Assembly (NCBI GenBank): GCA_021292165.1
Contig: CM037876.1
Location: 42,890,575 to 42,954,574 of the forward strand
Reading direction: 5' to 3'
Source: Shinisaurus crocodilurus
Taxonomy: Eukaryota > Chordata > Lepidosauria > Squamata > Shinisauridae
DNA length: 64,000 nucleotides
Shown here: one piece after another, positions 11,890 through 22,160 of the stretch
How the letters are laid out: each line of letters starts with the position of its first letter
Position numbering within the stretch: position 1 is the stretch's first letter
Position numbers and translations under genes: made by a program
Notes under the pieces: generated by a model
Told to the model about the DNA's origin: nothing
The model's input: only the letters and a program-made list of their open reading frames with translations
Databases searched by the model: none

Positions 11890-12550
11890 GTACATAGGAA
11901 TATAGGAAGCTGCCTTATACTGACCTGGTTTGCATGACACAACAGCCCACCATGGCTTAATTTACCCACGGGTAAATTAAGCCACGGGTAAATTAAACTG
12001 TTTAATTTAATTTACCCACGGGTAAATTAAACTGTTGCGTCGGGCTGGGTGTCTGCAGGCACCTGGATTGCCACGACTTGTGTCATGCAAACCCAGGCAG
12101 CAAGGGTTGTTTGTGGGTTAGGCAGCCCTCAAATAACCCTAAAACAAGCCATGGGTTATTTGAGGGTTGTCTAACCCTGAAACAACCCCTGCCACCTGGG
12201 TTCATATGAGACAACAAGCCATGGAAAGCAGGGCACCCAAGGGCGCTATGCAAAAATGGTGTCCACAGGCACCCAGCTTGACATGGCAGCCCGCATGGGT
12301 AAATTAAGCCATGGTGGGCTATCGTGTCGTGTGAACCAGATCACTGAGTCAGACATTGGTCTGTCTAGCTCAGCATTACCAATACTAATTGACAGCAGCT
12401 CTCCTGCATTTCAGGCAGGCTTCTTTCCTAGAGATGCCAGAGATCGAATCACCTGTAGGTGATTCACCTGGCATCCAAGAATCCAGGCATCACCTGGAGA
12501 TGCTGGGGATTGAACCTGGGACCTTCTGCCACTGAGCTACAGCACCTCCC
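11890..12550 (-). mobile_element. tRNA-derived SINE split by a MITE
   Basis: The minus-strand SINE has its 3' end at 11890 (CATAGGAATATAGGAAGCTG) and its tRNA-like head at about 12500-12550, where the complement of GTAGCTCAGTGGCAGAAGG lies. A MITE (11922-12342) separates the two parts, and the SINE text resumes at ACTGAGTCAGAC. Within the head, about 45 bases (about 12438-12483) containing CACCTGTAGGTGATTCACCTG look like a small local duplication. Confidence 0.7.
11922..12342. mobile_element. MITE inserted in a SINE, with internal palindromes
   Basis: The terminal inverted repeats run GACCTGGTTTGCATGACAC at the left and the complement of GATCTGGTTCACACGACAC at the right, continuing into GCCCACCATGGCTTAATTTA on both sides. 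The flanks share ACT, a possible 3-bp target duplication, and the host SINE is cleanly interrupted. The interior holds a tight array of ACGGGTAAATTAA and its complement (11965-12030) and a second palindrome around AACCCTAAAACAAGCCATGG. The ends resemble the Harbinger-type MITE at 1.8 kb. Confidence 0.65.
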
Positions 12551-13195
12551 CTGCATTAGAGCCACATGCAAACACCATCAGAGAGCAAAGGGTATATCCA
12601 GTTAGTGGTTTTGAATGGAGATAGGTGAGCATCCACGCATTCTAGCTCACTTGTGCCAGCAACTGCACTCAATGGTTTCTTCTCCCTTGCTTCATGCCTG
12701 ACTGTCCAATACCAAAGGTTGCAATGAATATGGGACCAGCAAAGTTCACAGAAGCCATATGATCATTGCACAGTAAACCTATCAGCATTTTGAACCTACC
12801 ACATCACTGGGTTCTTACACTTCAAGGTTAGCACATAAGCAGTGAGTTGAGTAGGTAGGCATTGTCATCTGCTAATTGAATGTGTGGAAATTGCCCTGGT
12901 AGTGAGGAAGCACTTTACATCTGCTTGAAAAACAGCAAATGTGGGATTGTATCAATAGTTATGTCACTTTAAAAAAAGCTTTTGTTTATTCCTCCTCAAC
13001 ATATCACCATTTATGTTGCTATTCTCTTAAGTCACCAGTCTTCCGACTCACCTGACAAAGAAAATTATTCAAGTGATGAGAAATTCAGTAGACCAGATGT
13101 CATCATGTGCTGGTTTGGTTTTCCCTTTTTAAGTTTATTACAGACATGAAAATGACTCAGAAATCTTTCCATCAGCCTGATGATTTTCACCTGTA

Positions 13196-13237
<42 letters not shown>

Positions 13238-15218
13238 TTAAAAAAAAGATTTCTTTATAAATGCATATTATAGGGAGCCAACTGCAGTTTTATAAGAACC
13301 TGGCACTGCAAATAATTCTGCCTGTACCTGGACGGAGTTGTCCAAGTAATAGAGTGAGGCAATTGGTTGAGCTTGCAATCGTTGCTGGTTGGGTCTGCAA
13401 TCATTTCAGAACTCATTGCTGAAAGACCAAATAATGGTTTTACATTCATTTCCCCCTACTGTAGTTAGCTCGTGCTTCAGAGGAATTCAGGAGCAATTGG
13501 TGCCTCCAAAAATTGGGGGATGTTCTAAACCCCACCCATGCTACTCCCACCACAGCTTCCCTTGGCTCCACCCACTTCTCCTGCATGTCCTATGCCAGCT
13601 CTATCCATGAAACCACCTCTTGTCAGCCATGCTAGCTAAATGGAACCTCCATGTCAAGTGGCAGTATATCTCTGAATGCCACATAGTGGAAAACAACCCA
13701 CAGTGGGATGCTGGTGTCTTCATGCTCTGCTTGTAAGCTTCCCAGAAGCATTTGGTTGGAAACAGAGTGCTGAAATGGACTGAAATGGAGACGAGCGAGC
13801 GTCTTGTCCCAAACCATAAATGGAGTATAATGCAAAGATCATTAATCTCCCCTAATTTATAAATAAATAAATAATTCCTTCAATGAATCTCCCCAAAACA
13901 AGAACTTCCCTCCCAGATTCCACATTTTTTTTCCCCGTTTCAAAAATTAACTTCTCACTAGAATTTCCCCTGCTTCCTCCTCCAAATATTTGATCTGGAT
14001 TTTACATTCTGCTTTGCCCCCTCCAAAAGAAAGTATCTCCCATGTAAGCCTTTTACATTTGAGCCTTTTAACTGCTGCACATGTAGTCTATTTTTTGCCT
14101 CCAGATTAAGGAGATCATGATGTTTAAACTAGTCCTGATTTACTCTGTGATGCAAGAATGTTTGTAGCTCATGCTTTGGACAAAGATACAATTTGGGCAC
14201 CAGAGAAATATCATTTCATTCCTCTCTGGCTGATCTTTGAACACTGAATCCTCACCTCAGCACATTCACACGTCAGTACACTGGAAAGGTATCAGATATA
14301 CCCTTCCCTGATCTATTGCTTTGTAACTAGAATCAGAAAAAGGAAAGATACAAAGATGGGCTCTTGAAAATAAAAGATACATAGGAATGGTATTGACTGC
14401 AGTTGGCTCCTATGACTTCCATCAGTAAAGTCTGTGAGGCATTAGTTTTATAAGAGGCTACTAACACTCAACCTTGTGAGCTTTAGAACGTGAGTCCCTC
14501 CCAGGTCATGGTTGCATATAATACTTAAACTGTAGGTCTTATTTGGCATAGAGCAGACTAAAAAAAGTTTAACTTGGCATAGTGTTCTGTAGATGGCTGG
14601 ACATTAAAAAGGGCAGATAACTTATTTTCTTTGCCTTGATTTGCATGTATCCCTTTTGGCAAAGAGAATGTATTTATTATGACTTAAATGAGGAGAGAAA
14701 GAGACTATACTGTGAAGTTTCAGTACATCCAACTCAGTATTCATAACACTCAGCAACACTTTCAATATTCTTGCCAACATTCATGTAGTGCAATGGATGC
14801 ATACAAAATCCAACATTCCCTCAGATTTGGAGAAGGCAGTCTATTATTTCTAGTTATGGACTTGGTGGGGTGGGGGCAATGCTTCCATTACAGCCCTTAT
14901 TACCAAATGCTGAAGCAGTTGAGGCTTGAGTGATGAAACCAGGTCACAGAAATAAGACCACTGAAGTTGAAATAACACATCTTTCGCTTATCTGAGAAAT
15001 TGGAGTTGGACTGCAATCTGCAACCTGATTCTGGACCAGTCCCTCTTGACTTCATCAGGATTTTCCTGGAATAAACTGACCATGGATTTGAGTCATACAT
15101 AACAATGTACACAATTCTAGACAGTAATTTCTTTAAAACAAACAAACCAGAAAATCCAGGATTCCGTTTTTACTGGAAAGCAGTAAACACTCTAACCCTA
15201 GGAGCATGGAGACTGGCT
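12551..15218. other. Intergenic stretch with CA repeat and CR1 remnant
   Basis: A (CA)n microsatellite lies at about 13198-13232. At about 13624-13775 the plus strand carries the 3'-UTR region of a CR1-type LINE (GCCATGCTAGCTAAATGGAA ... CTTCCCAGAAGCATTTGGTTGG), the reverse partner of the copy at 41.1 kb. Nothing else was recognised, and the short ORFs have no family motif. Confidence 0.45.
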
Positions 15219-15373
15219 GTGGTTGTTGTGATATGTATCACTTTACCAGCTGCAGCACGTTGTTTACACATGGAAGGGACAGAATGGCTGTAAACAGGTT
15301 TGTTGTGTCTTGCTGGGATCTTGTGTTTTCGCATGGGAACCTAGACTGTGAGAACAATATGAGCTAGTCACAT

Positions 15374-15387
15374 GGTTTGTATGTTCT
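15374..15387. repeat. L1 target-site duplication, left copy
   Basis: GGTTTGTATGTTCT occurs here and at 21303-21316. The undisturbed right LTR has it once (in CATGGTTTGTATGTTCTGAT), which proves the L1 landed in a pre-existing LTR. Confidence 0.95.
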
Positions 15388-15402
15388 TTTTTTTTTTTTT
15401 TA

Positions 15403-15531
15403 AATAATTTTTATTTATTTTTTTAAAGAACACACATACACAAAAAAAACCCCCATAAACCTACAAATCATACACTACAAGTGCACCCGTCACCCCGGGG
15501 CCAAAACCAATTCTATCCACATGATCCATTA
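15403..15531 (-). other. L1 3' UTR and poly(A) junction
   Basis: AT-rich sequence between the end of the ORF2 tail and the poly(A) tract. It contains the complement of a run of AAATAAATAAAAATT-type text, possibly including polyadenylation signals. Confidence 0.6.
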
Positions 15532-15805
15532 TTAATCTATATTCCAAAAATACATCATATCATGACATGGCTTACTCCCTTTCCCCTTTACTAAAACATA
15601 ATCTAAAAATGACCCCCATATTTCCTTAAAATTATTTTTCTTTAATTGTCCCCTTTTACATTTAATACTACATGTTAGTTTATCATTTAAAGCAATATCC
15701 CAAACCTCTTTATACCAGTCTATTATTAAATACTGATGTTGAACTTTCCAATTCCTTGCAATCAATAATCTCCCTGCCGCTAATAAACTTACAATTAGTT
15801 CCTTT
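15532..15805 (-). pseudogene. L1 ORF2 C-terminal tail, third frame
   Basis: This frame reads LLIARNWKVQHQ, then a tryptophan-rich IDWYKEVWDIALNDKLTC and KEIWGSFLDYVL, which is the usual extreme C-terminus of L1 ORF2p. It ends at the stop at 15532. It follows the upstream ORF2 frame only after a one-base shift in the T6 run at 15803-15808 (A6 on the coding strand). Downstream of that run the long upstream frame encodes unrelated residues until 15710. The role of this tail is not well defined in the family. It lies downstream of the Cys-rich segment. Confidence 0.85.
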
Positions 15806-16930
15806 TTTCTCTTGTGAGCACAAAAGTTTCTCCGTTATTGATAACAATGCTAATTTTGGACAGACCTCCACATTAATGCCAATAATTAGTGAAATTTCTC
15901 CAAAAATTTTATTCCAAAAATCCAATACACTTTTACAGCTCCACCACATATGAGCATAAGTACCAAGTTCCTGACATCCTCTCCAACACAATGGAGCACA
16001 ATTACTATCTATTTTATTTAATCTTACTGGAGTCAAATACCATCTCCAAACAGTTTTTAAAAAATTCTCTTTTATCCTTACCGACATATTTCTTAATATA
16101 CGTCTGCCCCAAATATTTCTCCACCCCACATTTGATATCTCCTCCTCAAACTCCATTTCCCACATCATCTTAAGGTTGTCTTTTTTCGCTTCAATCCTCT
16201 GCATCATTTTATATATCTCCTTAGTTAACCCTCTAGAAGAAACATTCCCTTCTATAAGTTCTCTAGACAATACTTTCTTTTCAAATCCAGTAAACTCCCT
16301 CTCATACTCGTTTTTCTTTTTCCATTTCTTAGTCCACTGATCTAATTGCATTAAATTTAACCACGAGATTCTATCTGGCCCAATCATTTCCAGTATTTGT
16401 TGTCTAGTCTCAATTTTCCCCATCCAATCCATTAATTTGATAACCTTATTTTCCCTAAATATTGCCTCCCAATGCTGTGCATTTACTGGAAAGTCCTCCA
16501 TTGCTACAACTGGAGTTAACAGTGATATCCCTGGTATAAAGATCTGTCTGTTACTGTTCCAAATCCCTACCATATTTTTCAGGAAGGGATTTTCTATTCT
16601 TTTTACACTAGTAATACTTTTTTTTGAAAATAAAAATTTTTCCATCCCCATTTCTATTTCCTGCGTTTCTATTTCTACCCACAAAATATTCTTCCTAACT
16701 AAAATATCCATAATAAACCTTAACTGATTAGCTATATAATACCACTTGATATTAGGAAGGCCAAGCCCCCCTTCTTTTTGGGATTTATACCATTTACTCT
16801 TAGTAATCCTCGCCTTTTTCCCCCCATTACAAAAATTATTAATTATTGCTTGCCATTCCCTAATTTCCTTCTCTGATAAACTACTTGGTATCATTCTAAA
16901 TAAAAAATTTATCTTTGGTAATATCTTCAT
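15710..16930 (-). pseudogene. L1 ORF2 middle and C-terminal part, second frame
   Basis: 406 codons continuing ORF2 after a one-base shift at 16930-16933. It starts MKILPKINFLFRMIPSSL, the segment right after the RT thumb in L1 proteins, then GGLGLPNIKWYYIANQLRF, a common L1 motif. Near the end is the Cys-rich segment C-x3-C...H-x4-C (CAPLCWRGCQELGTYAHMWW), implicated in RNA binding and retrotransposition in mammalian L1. The last 30 or so codons are out of frame because of the second shift near 15805. The ATG overlaps the TGA of the upstream ORF (ATGA), which looks like a coincidence of the lost base rather than coupled translation. Confidence 0.9.
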
Positions 16931-19365
16931 TTTATCAAAGCTATTCTACCAAACCATGAAAGTCCAATTTTCTTATATTCCTCTATCTTTTTTTTTACCT
17001 CATTCTTTAACTTTCTAAAATTTTGTTCTACTATTTTTTCTAACTCTTTTAAAATATCTATACCTAAATATTTAATCATACTTTTTACCTTAATATTTGA
17101 TCTCTTTTTAATCCCTTCTAATTCCTCTATTTTACTATAATTAAACAACATAATCTCAGATTTATCCCAGTTTACTTGCAACCCGGTAACTTCCCTAAAC
17201 TCCTTTAAATGATTCTCTAACCTATCCATCATTTCCATGGGATTTTCAATTGTTAACAAAGTATCATCTGCAAAAAGATTAATTTTTATCTTTTCCTTTA
17301 TCCCTATCCCTTTTAAATCCCTATCCTCTCTAACTACATTTGCCAAAACCTCCATAACTAACACAAATAAGATTGGTGAAAGGGGACAGCCCTGTCTGGT
17401 ACCTCGGCCTAGATGAATTTGATCAGTTATACCATCATTTACTACGACTGACGTCGTATTTTGAGCATACAATTGATCAATAACTCCTCGAAACTTTTCA
17501 CCAAACCCCATAGTTTTTATTATCCTCTTTAATGCTGGCCATTCCACACAATCAAAGGCCTTGAAAATATCTAATGCTAGAACCCCTGCCTTCAAATTAT
17601 TTCTCTTAATTAAATATATTATATTTAACACTCTTCTAGTCAAATCTGCCATTTGTCTACCTTGTACAAAACCACATTGATCTAAACCAATATACTTACT
17701 AACAAAACTATTCATTCTTCTAGCTAATATTGCAGACATTAATTTTGCATCTTGATTAATTAATGAAATTGGTCTATAGGATCCTGGGTCTGCCGGATCC
17801 TTATTCGGTTTCAAAATCAAAATGGTCAAAGATTGTTTCCAAGAAGGAGGGATCTCTCCCCCCTGTAAAATATCATTAAACAAATTTTTTAACTTGGGAA
17901 TTAACATTTTCTTGAGAACCTTATAATATTCAGCCCCTAAACCATCTATTCCGGGAGTTTTACCTCCTTTTAATTTATTTATAGCAAACTCTATTTCTAA
18001 CTCCGTAAAAGGTTGTTCCATATAATCCCTATCCTCTTCTAATATTTTTATTTTCAAATTTTTTTCAATATATTCTATAATCCTTACTTCAGAACATACC
18101 CCAGCCTTATACAATTCAGAGTAAAATTCATGAAATTTTTTTAGTTTATCCTTCATTAAATTATATCCCTTACCCTTCTTATCTTTAATCACCCCCACTA
18201 AATTTTTCTCTCTTTTTTTTTGCGCAGATCTAGCTAACATTTTAGAATTTTTATTACTATTCTCAAAAAACTCTCTTTTCATATATATCAGATTCCTTTG
18301 CACTTTATCTATATCTTTATTCTCAAATTCTTTCCTCTTAGCTTGCAATTCAGCAAATACCTTCTTATCCCTATTCTTTAAAAAAGATTCTTCTAACTCC
18401 CTAATCTCTTCTTCTATTTGTTTATTAAAAGCCTCCTGTTGTTTTCTTAAATTAACTCCCTCTCTTATTCCAATACCTCTCATAACACTTTTCATAGTAT
18501 CCCATATTATAGCTTGACTACAATCCTCTGTTTGATTAAATTCCCATATTTCCATCATCTCTTTCTCTATCTTTTCAATTATATGTTTTACTTTAAAAAT
18601 ATTACAATTCAACCTCCATCTTCTAGCCTCTCTATAATCCTTCCCTATCTTTAAATCCAAATTGACCAACGCATGATCCATGATTTTTATAATACCTATC
18701 TCAGTACTCATGACCCTAGAAACCAAACTCCTAGACACAAATATATAATCTATCCTAGAAAAATTCTTAAAAGCTGATGAATAATACGTGTATCTTCTAT
18801 CTTGCCCTTTAACTTCTCTCCAAACATCCACCAAGCCTTCCTTAGTGATTACCTTATTCAAAAATGTAATGTTATTCCTCCTCTCCCCATCCGTAGGGTT
18901 TGATTTATCTACCCTTTTATCCATCACCATATTAAAATCACCAGCCATAATAACCCTCTGATTCTGTATAACACCCATTTCCTTAAACACCATTTGATAA
19001 AATTCACCTTGATTCTGATTTGGTGCATACACATTAATTAATACAAATTCTTCTCCCCCCATAGTACCATTAATTATAATATATCTCCCTCTGTCATCCT
19101 TCTTGACCTTTAAGACTCCAAAACCACAGTTTTTAGAAATAATAATTGCCACCCCTCTTGAATTTGAAGATCCAAATGCCGTTTCATACAAACTGGACCA
19201 CCTCAGTTTTAATTCATTCTCCCCTTTCTTTGACTGGTGCGTTTCTTGCAGAAAAATAATGTCCGCCTTGTCTTTCTTTAAGAGTACTTCAATGCGCCGT
19301 CTTTTTATAACAGTTCCCAGGCCTTTAACGTTCAACGTAGAAATTCTCAGTTTAGGATCCATCAA
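16927..19365 (-). pseudogene. L1 ORF2: endonuclease and reverse transcriptase, first frame
   Basis: 812 codons from a good ATG to a premature TGA. The N-terminal AP-type endonuclease shows LNVKGLG, IIFLQETH, GDFNMVMD, RIDYIF and DHALV, the expected Asn, Glu, Asp and His active-site positions, in about residues 1-235. RT motifs follow: KTPGIDGLGAEYYK, SYRPISLINQDAKLMS, ALDIFKAFDCVEW, GTRQGCPLSPILF and the catalytic FADD in NLFADDTLLT (about residue 710). The enzyme nicks target DNA and copies L1 RNA by target-primed reverse transcription. All catalytic residues seen are present. The only visible fault is the frame loss at 16930. Joined over the two shifts, ORF2 would be about 1275 residues, the usual L1 length. 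Confidence 0.95.
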
Positions 19366-19992
19366 TTACTAAAACAATTCTGAATCTTTGGCCCCCTCTA
19401 GTGAAGACAATAAACACATAACACCACCTCCCACCTATCCCACATCTATAGACTTCTCCCCCCTTACCATGCCAGGGCAACATGCCCCGCTCTAACCCTA
19501 CCCTCCTACTCAGGGGGGGGGAAACGAAACCAAACCCTTCAGGACAGCAACCTCCAAGACCCTCCCCCCAAAAAAAACAAGAAAAAGAAATTATCTCTCA
19601 ATCACCATCTTCATTTTCAATTCTTTTTTTTTTCCTCATCTTTTTTCCCCTTTTTCCCTCCCTTTCTTTCCCTTCCCTCCTTCTCCCCTTCCCTCCACCT
19701 TAGTTCTTTTCCCCTTTTCTCCATCTCTACTCTTCTAGTATTAGTATTAGTATTAGTATTATTTTCCTTCAACAGGAAAAAAAAAAAAGGAATATTTAAA
19801 GCAATTATAAGGAGGGAAAAAGAAAGAAAGAAAAAAAAAGGAGGGGGGAAACAAAAAGGGAAAAAGGAAACAGATAAACAACAACAACAACAACAACAAA
19901 AAACACAACGAAGACAAAACAACAAAGACCAACATATAGCTCCATCTCTTCTTTCTTCGTTCTTCTCTGCCACCACTCCTCTCCTTCTTGAC
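19366..19992 (-). other. L1 inter-ORF spacer, purine-rich on coding strand
   Basis: 627 bp separate ORF1 and ORF2, far longer than the short spacer of human L1. On the coding strand it is rich in GGAAGGG/GAAAGAAA text, with (TAATAC)n-like text at 19735-19762 and (TTG)n-like text at 19870-19900. An open frame across 19617-19976 is low-complexity Lys/Glu/Phe and is not a gene. It could carry an internal promoter or re-initiation function for ORF2, but nothing here shows that. Confidence 0.7.
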
Positions 19993-20976
19993 TTAGATAG
20001 CTCCTCCCACAGCTTCTTCTGGACTCTTTATTTCTTCAGGCTGACCATCCAACAATCCCATTTCTCCCAGCAGGCCCATTCCTTGGTTATATGATGTAAT
20101 TTTACATCTCTTATCATCCAACACGAAAGACAGAAATACTGGATAACCCCATTTGTACTTGATACCTTTCTTTCTCAACACTTCAGTACAGGGTTTCACC
20201 GTTTTCCTCCAGGCAATTGTTTGAGGACATAAGTCATTATAAACTTGTAAAGTAGTTCCACTGTATAGAATTTGATCTGATTTCTGTCTCAGTGCTTGCA
20301 TTACAGTATTCTTCTTGTAAAAACTGGAAAAACATACTATAATATCTCTGTTTGTCATTCCTCTCCGAAAAGCACCCACCCGGTGTGCTCTCTCAAGGTC
20401 ATGATCCCGCCATTGTTCTTGGGGAACAACCCCCCCAAGCCATTCCAAAATAGAAGCCCTTAAACTGCTTGCAGTCTCCCCTGCCTCTCTTGGGAAGCCT
20501 CGAATCCGAATATTAAGACGACGTTGTCTGTCCTGTAAATTAATCATCTGTGTCTCCACTTCATTAAATCTCATGTCATACTGAGCTGTTATTTTTTCCA
20601 AAACATCCACTCTAGAAGTCAGCTTAGTAGTTTGGCTCAAAACGGCATCCAGAGATTTCTGCATTTTATCTAATCTTGCTGTCAGCTTTTCCTCTCTTTT
20701 ATCCATTTTCTCTGAAAGTGAGGCATTTCCCTCCGTGATAAGAGCTGTCATGTGCGTCAACATTTGATCTATATTTGGTAAAGTCTGCTGAATTTTACTT
20801 GGAGACTGTCCAGGGATTTTTGCCCTTGCTCCTGGCCCTTTGCCAGCTTGATCCGCCTTTTTATCTCCCTTAGTCTTTCTTGCTTCAGCCTGTGATGCAG
20901 CTAAATTTCCCTTTTGCAGCTGACCAGATTTAAACTGTAAGTTATCTTCTGTTGTTGAACTAGTATCAGCTGACAA
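19993..20976 (-). CDS. L1 ORF1 protein (RNA-binding chaperone)
   Basis: 327 codons, uninterrupted, close to the 338 of human L1 ORF1p. Residues 1-75 are a charged, Ser/Gln/Lys-rich head. Residues about 80-150 form a coiled coil (heptads in EKMDKREEKLTARLDKMQ and VDVLEKITAQYDMRFNEVE), which in the family makes trimers. Then comes the RRM with LNIRIRGFPREAGE and DLERAHRVGAF, and the C-terminal domain with LQVYNDLCPQT and WRKTVKPCTEVLRKKGIKYK. The protein coats L1 RNA in cytoplasmic particles. No stop, shift or missing core motif is visible. The start is chosen as the first ATG of the frame, about 326 bp from the L1 5' end. Confidence 0.92.
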   Translation of the reverse strand: MSADTSSTTEDNLQFKSGQLQKGNLAASQAEARKTKGDKKADQAGKGPGARAKIPGQSPSKIQQTLPNIDQMLTHMTALITEGNASLSEKMDKREEKLTARLDKMQKSLDAVLSQTTKLTSRVDVLEKITAQYDMRFNEVETQMINLQDRQRRLNIRIRGFPREAGETASSLRASILEWLGGVVPQEQWRDHDLERAHRVGAFRRGMTNRDIIVCFSSFYKKNTVMQALRQKSDQILYSGTTLQVYNDLCPQTIAWRKTVKPCTEVLRKKGIKYKWGYPVFLSFVLDDKRCKITSYNQGMGLLGEMGLLDGQPEEIKSPEEAVGGAI

Positions 20977-21302
20977 TCTAGTTAGTCTGGATACACTAAC
21001 ATCGGACGGGTGCTATTTCTCTCTCTTCCACTGCGGAATTAATCTTTGTTTTTTATCCCGTGCTTTCATAAGGATTTCTAACAGCCCGAAGAGACACAGT
21101 AACTCATTCTAATTACAGCTTTCTCCACTTAGATTCTCCCCCACAAACTCGCCAGACGAAGGAAAAGACAGAAAACAAGAGGAAAGGTTGAACACTCACA
21201 TTTCTCTCATTATTTTTTTTGGGTGATTTATGCTTTTAATCAGTTCATTCTTGGGAGCTCTGTGGAAGGCTGCTACTCCATCTCCGGCGTGGCTCTGCCC
21301 CC
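20977..21302 (-). promoter_or_regulatory. L1 5' UTR with presumed internal promoter
   Basis: The 326 bp upstream of ORF1 up to the target duplication. It starts GGGGGCAGAGCCACGCCGGA on the minus strand, the G-rich start usual for full-length L1. The promoter role is known for L1 5' UTRs, but no defined binding site is claimed. A 75-codon frame at 21196-21423 crosses the L1/LTR boundary, so it is not a gene. Confidence 0.6.
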
Positions 21303-21316
21303 GGTTTGTATGTTCT
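21303..21316. repeat. L1 target-site duplication, right copy
   Basis: GGTTTGTATGTTCT, identical to 15374-15387. The copia LTR continues directly after it. Confidence 0.95.
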
Positions 21317-21802
21317 GATGACGTGCTAACTTGTTTTTCTGTCTGAAGCCATCTTAGAGAGAAGCTGGACTGCTTTCTCTCTTCTTCTTTGTTCTTCTTG
21401 CTGGGCTTTTGTTCCTGCAACAATGTAATGTCTTTGCTGAGGTAGAGTGAAGCTCAACTTACTCCACTGGATGTAATGCTTGCTATGCATTTATACTCTG
21501 CACATGGACTGTAACTAGGAAATGAATACTCTGTAGAACTTTACTTGCTAAGTAAACAAACAGGTAGAATTAGACCTGTGGTGTTCCAGAGTGTTTCCTG
21601 ACTCCATGGATTAATCTGCAATGGGGAAGCTGGAAGCAAGTCTGATTACAGGGCAGACTGGGCTCGCCAAAACTGGCACCGACACAGCACGCTGCACGCT
21701 GCGTAGGGAGGTGACATCTGGAAGATCTGTGTGTGGAATTTCAGGCGTCTGTTAGCACACAGATAGGATTATAAATCTCCCAACTCTGTTCACACGCCAA
21801 CA

Positions 21803-21817
21803 GGGTTATGGGCCCAG
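21803..21817 (+). other. Copia primer-binding site, half-tRNA type
   Basis: Directly after the LTR end, GGGTTATGGGCCCAG is present. From memory it closely resembles the Drosophila copia site, which pairs with an internal stretch of initiator tRNA-Met rather than with the tRNA 3' end. This supports priming by a cleaved initiator tRNA in this reptile element. Confidence 0.75.
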
Positions 21818-21950
21818 TGCAGAACCAGGCCCAGACCGAACCGGACCCAGTTCGGAACCAGGCTGAAGGTCGGCACCAGCTCCAGCACCAGGACCTGTTT
21901 TCTAACACAGCTTTGGCAACAGCTTCGACTCCGGTGAATTGCAGTGATTA
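21818..21950 (+). other. Copia gag leader
   Basis: Between the primer site and the first ATG of gag. It has imperfect repeats of CCAG/CGGACCCAG (AGAACCAGG, CGGAACCAGG, CAGCACCAGG). No splice or packaging signal can be defined. Confidence 0.5.
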
Positions 21951-22160
21951 ATGGCAGAGGAGGAAGACATCAAGGAAGAACAATCTCCTGGTCCTTCACC
22001 CGGTAAGAGGGCAGAAAGGGGGAGGAAACTGTTAGCTGACACAGACAGCTTACAGGAAAGTTCTCAGGCCGAGAGCTTAGAGGGAGAGAGCGAAGCCGAA
22101 GTTTCTGGGGAGGAGGAAAGAATCCCCCGGTCACAGAAACGGCAGCTGCACAATCCCTGA
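21951..22160 (+). pseudogene. Copia gag N-terminal extension
   Basis: 69 codons, acidic (MAEEEDIKEEQSPGPSPGKR..., ESLEGESEAEVSGEEE). In the original element this would run on into the capsid region. In this copy a shift of one base near the C-run at about 22120-22130 puts it out of frame with the capsid, and it ends at TGA (22158-22160). Acidic/Ser-rich gag starts occur in other copia elements, but this segment has no recognisable domain. It could instead be 5' leader, with gag starting at about 22142-22172. Confidence 0.6.

Larger units (their letters stand above)
15388..21302 (-). mobile_element. Near full-length L1 retrotransposon, nested in the copia LTR
   Basis: A 5.9-kb L1 on the minus strand. 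The poly(A) appears as T-rich sequence at 15388-15402. It has a short 3' UTR, ORF2 (endonuclease, RT, Cys-rich end), a 627-bp inter-ORF spacer, ORF1, and a 5' UTR of about 326 bp starting GGGGGCAGAGCCACGCCGGA, the G-rich start typical of full-length L1. It is flanked by a 14-bp target duplication. ORF1 is open. ORF2 has only two single-base shifts, both in A/T homopolymers, so this copy is young and might be intact if those are sequencing errors. Confidence 0.95.
15224..21802 (+). repeat. Copia left (5') LTR, split by an L1
   Basis: The LTR begins TGTTGTGATATGTATCAC at 15224, is interrupted at 15387 and resumes at 21303/21317, ending ACACGCCAACA at 21802. Without the L1 and the duplicated 14 bases it is about 650 bp, matching the right LTR. 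Several of the differences from the right LTR look like CpG decay (for example CACG versus CACA near 15260). Confidence 0.93.

Noticed and set aside
16927..16930. Coupled stop-start (ATGA) as a designed translation signal splitting L1 ORF2
   Set aside because: L1 ORF2 is one protein. The overlap arises from one missing base in a homopolymer, and the downstream part begins mid-domain.
19617..19976. 119-codon ORF between L1 ORF1 and ORF2
   Set aside because: Low-complexity frame across purine/pyrimidine runs, with no motif. L1 has no third protein there.
21196..21423. 75-codon ORF crossing the L1/LTR border
   Set aside because: It spans an insertion junction, so it cannot be an ancestral gene.
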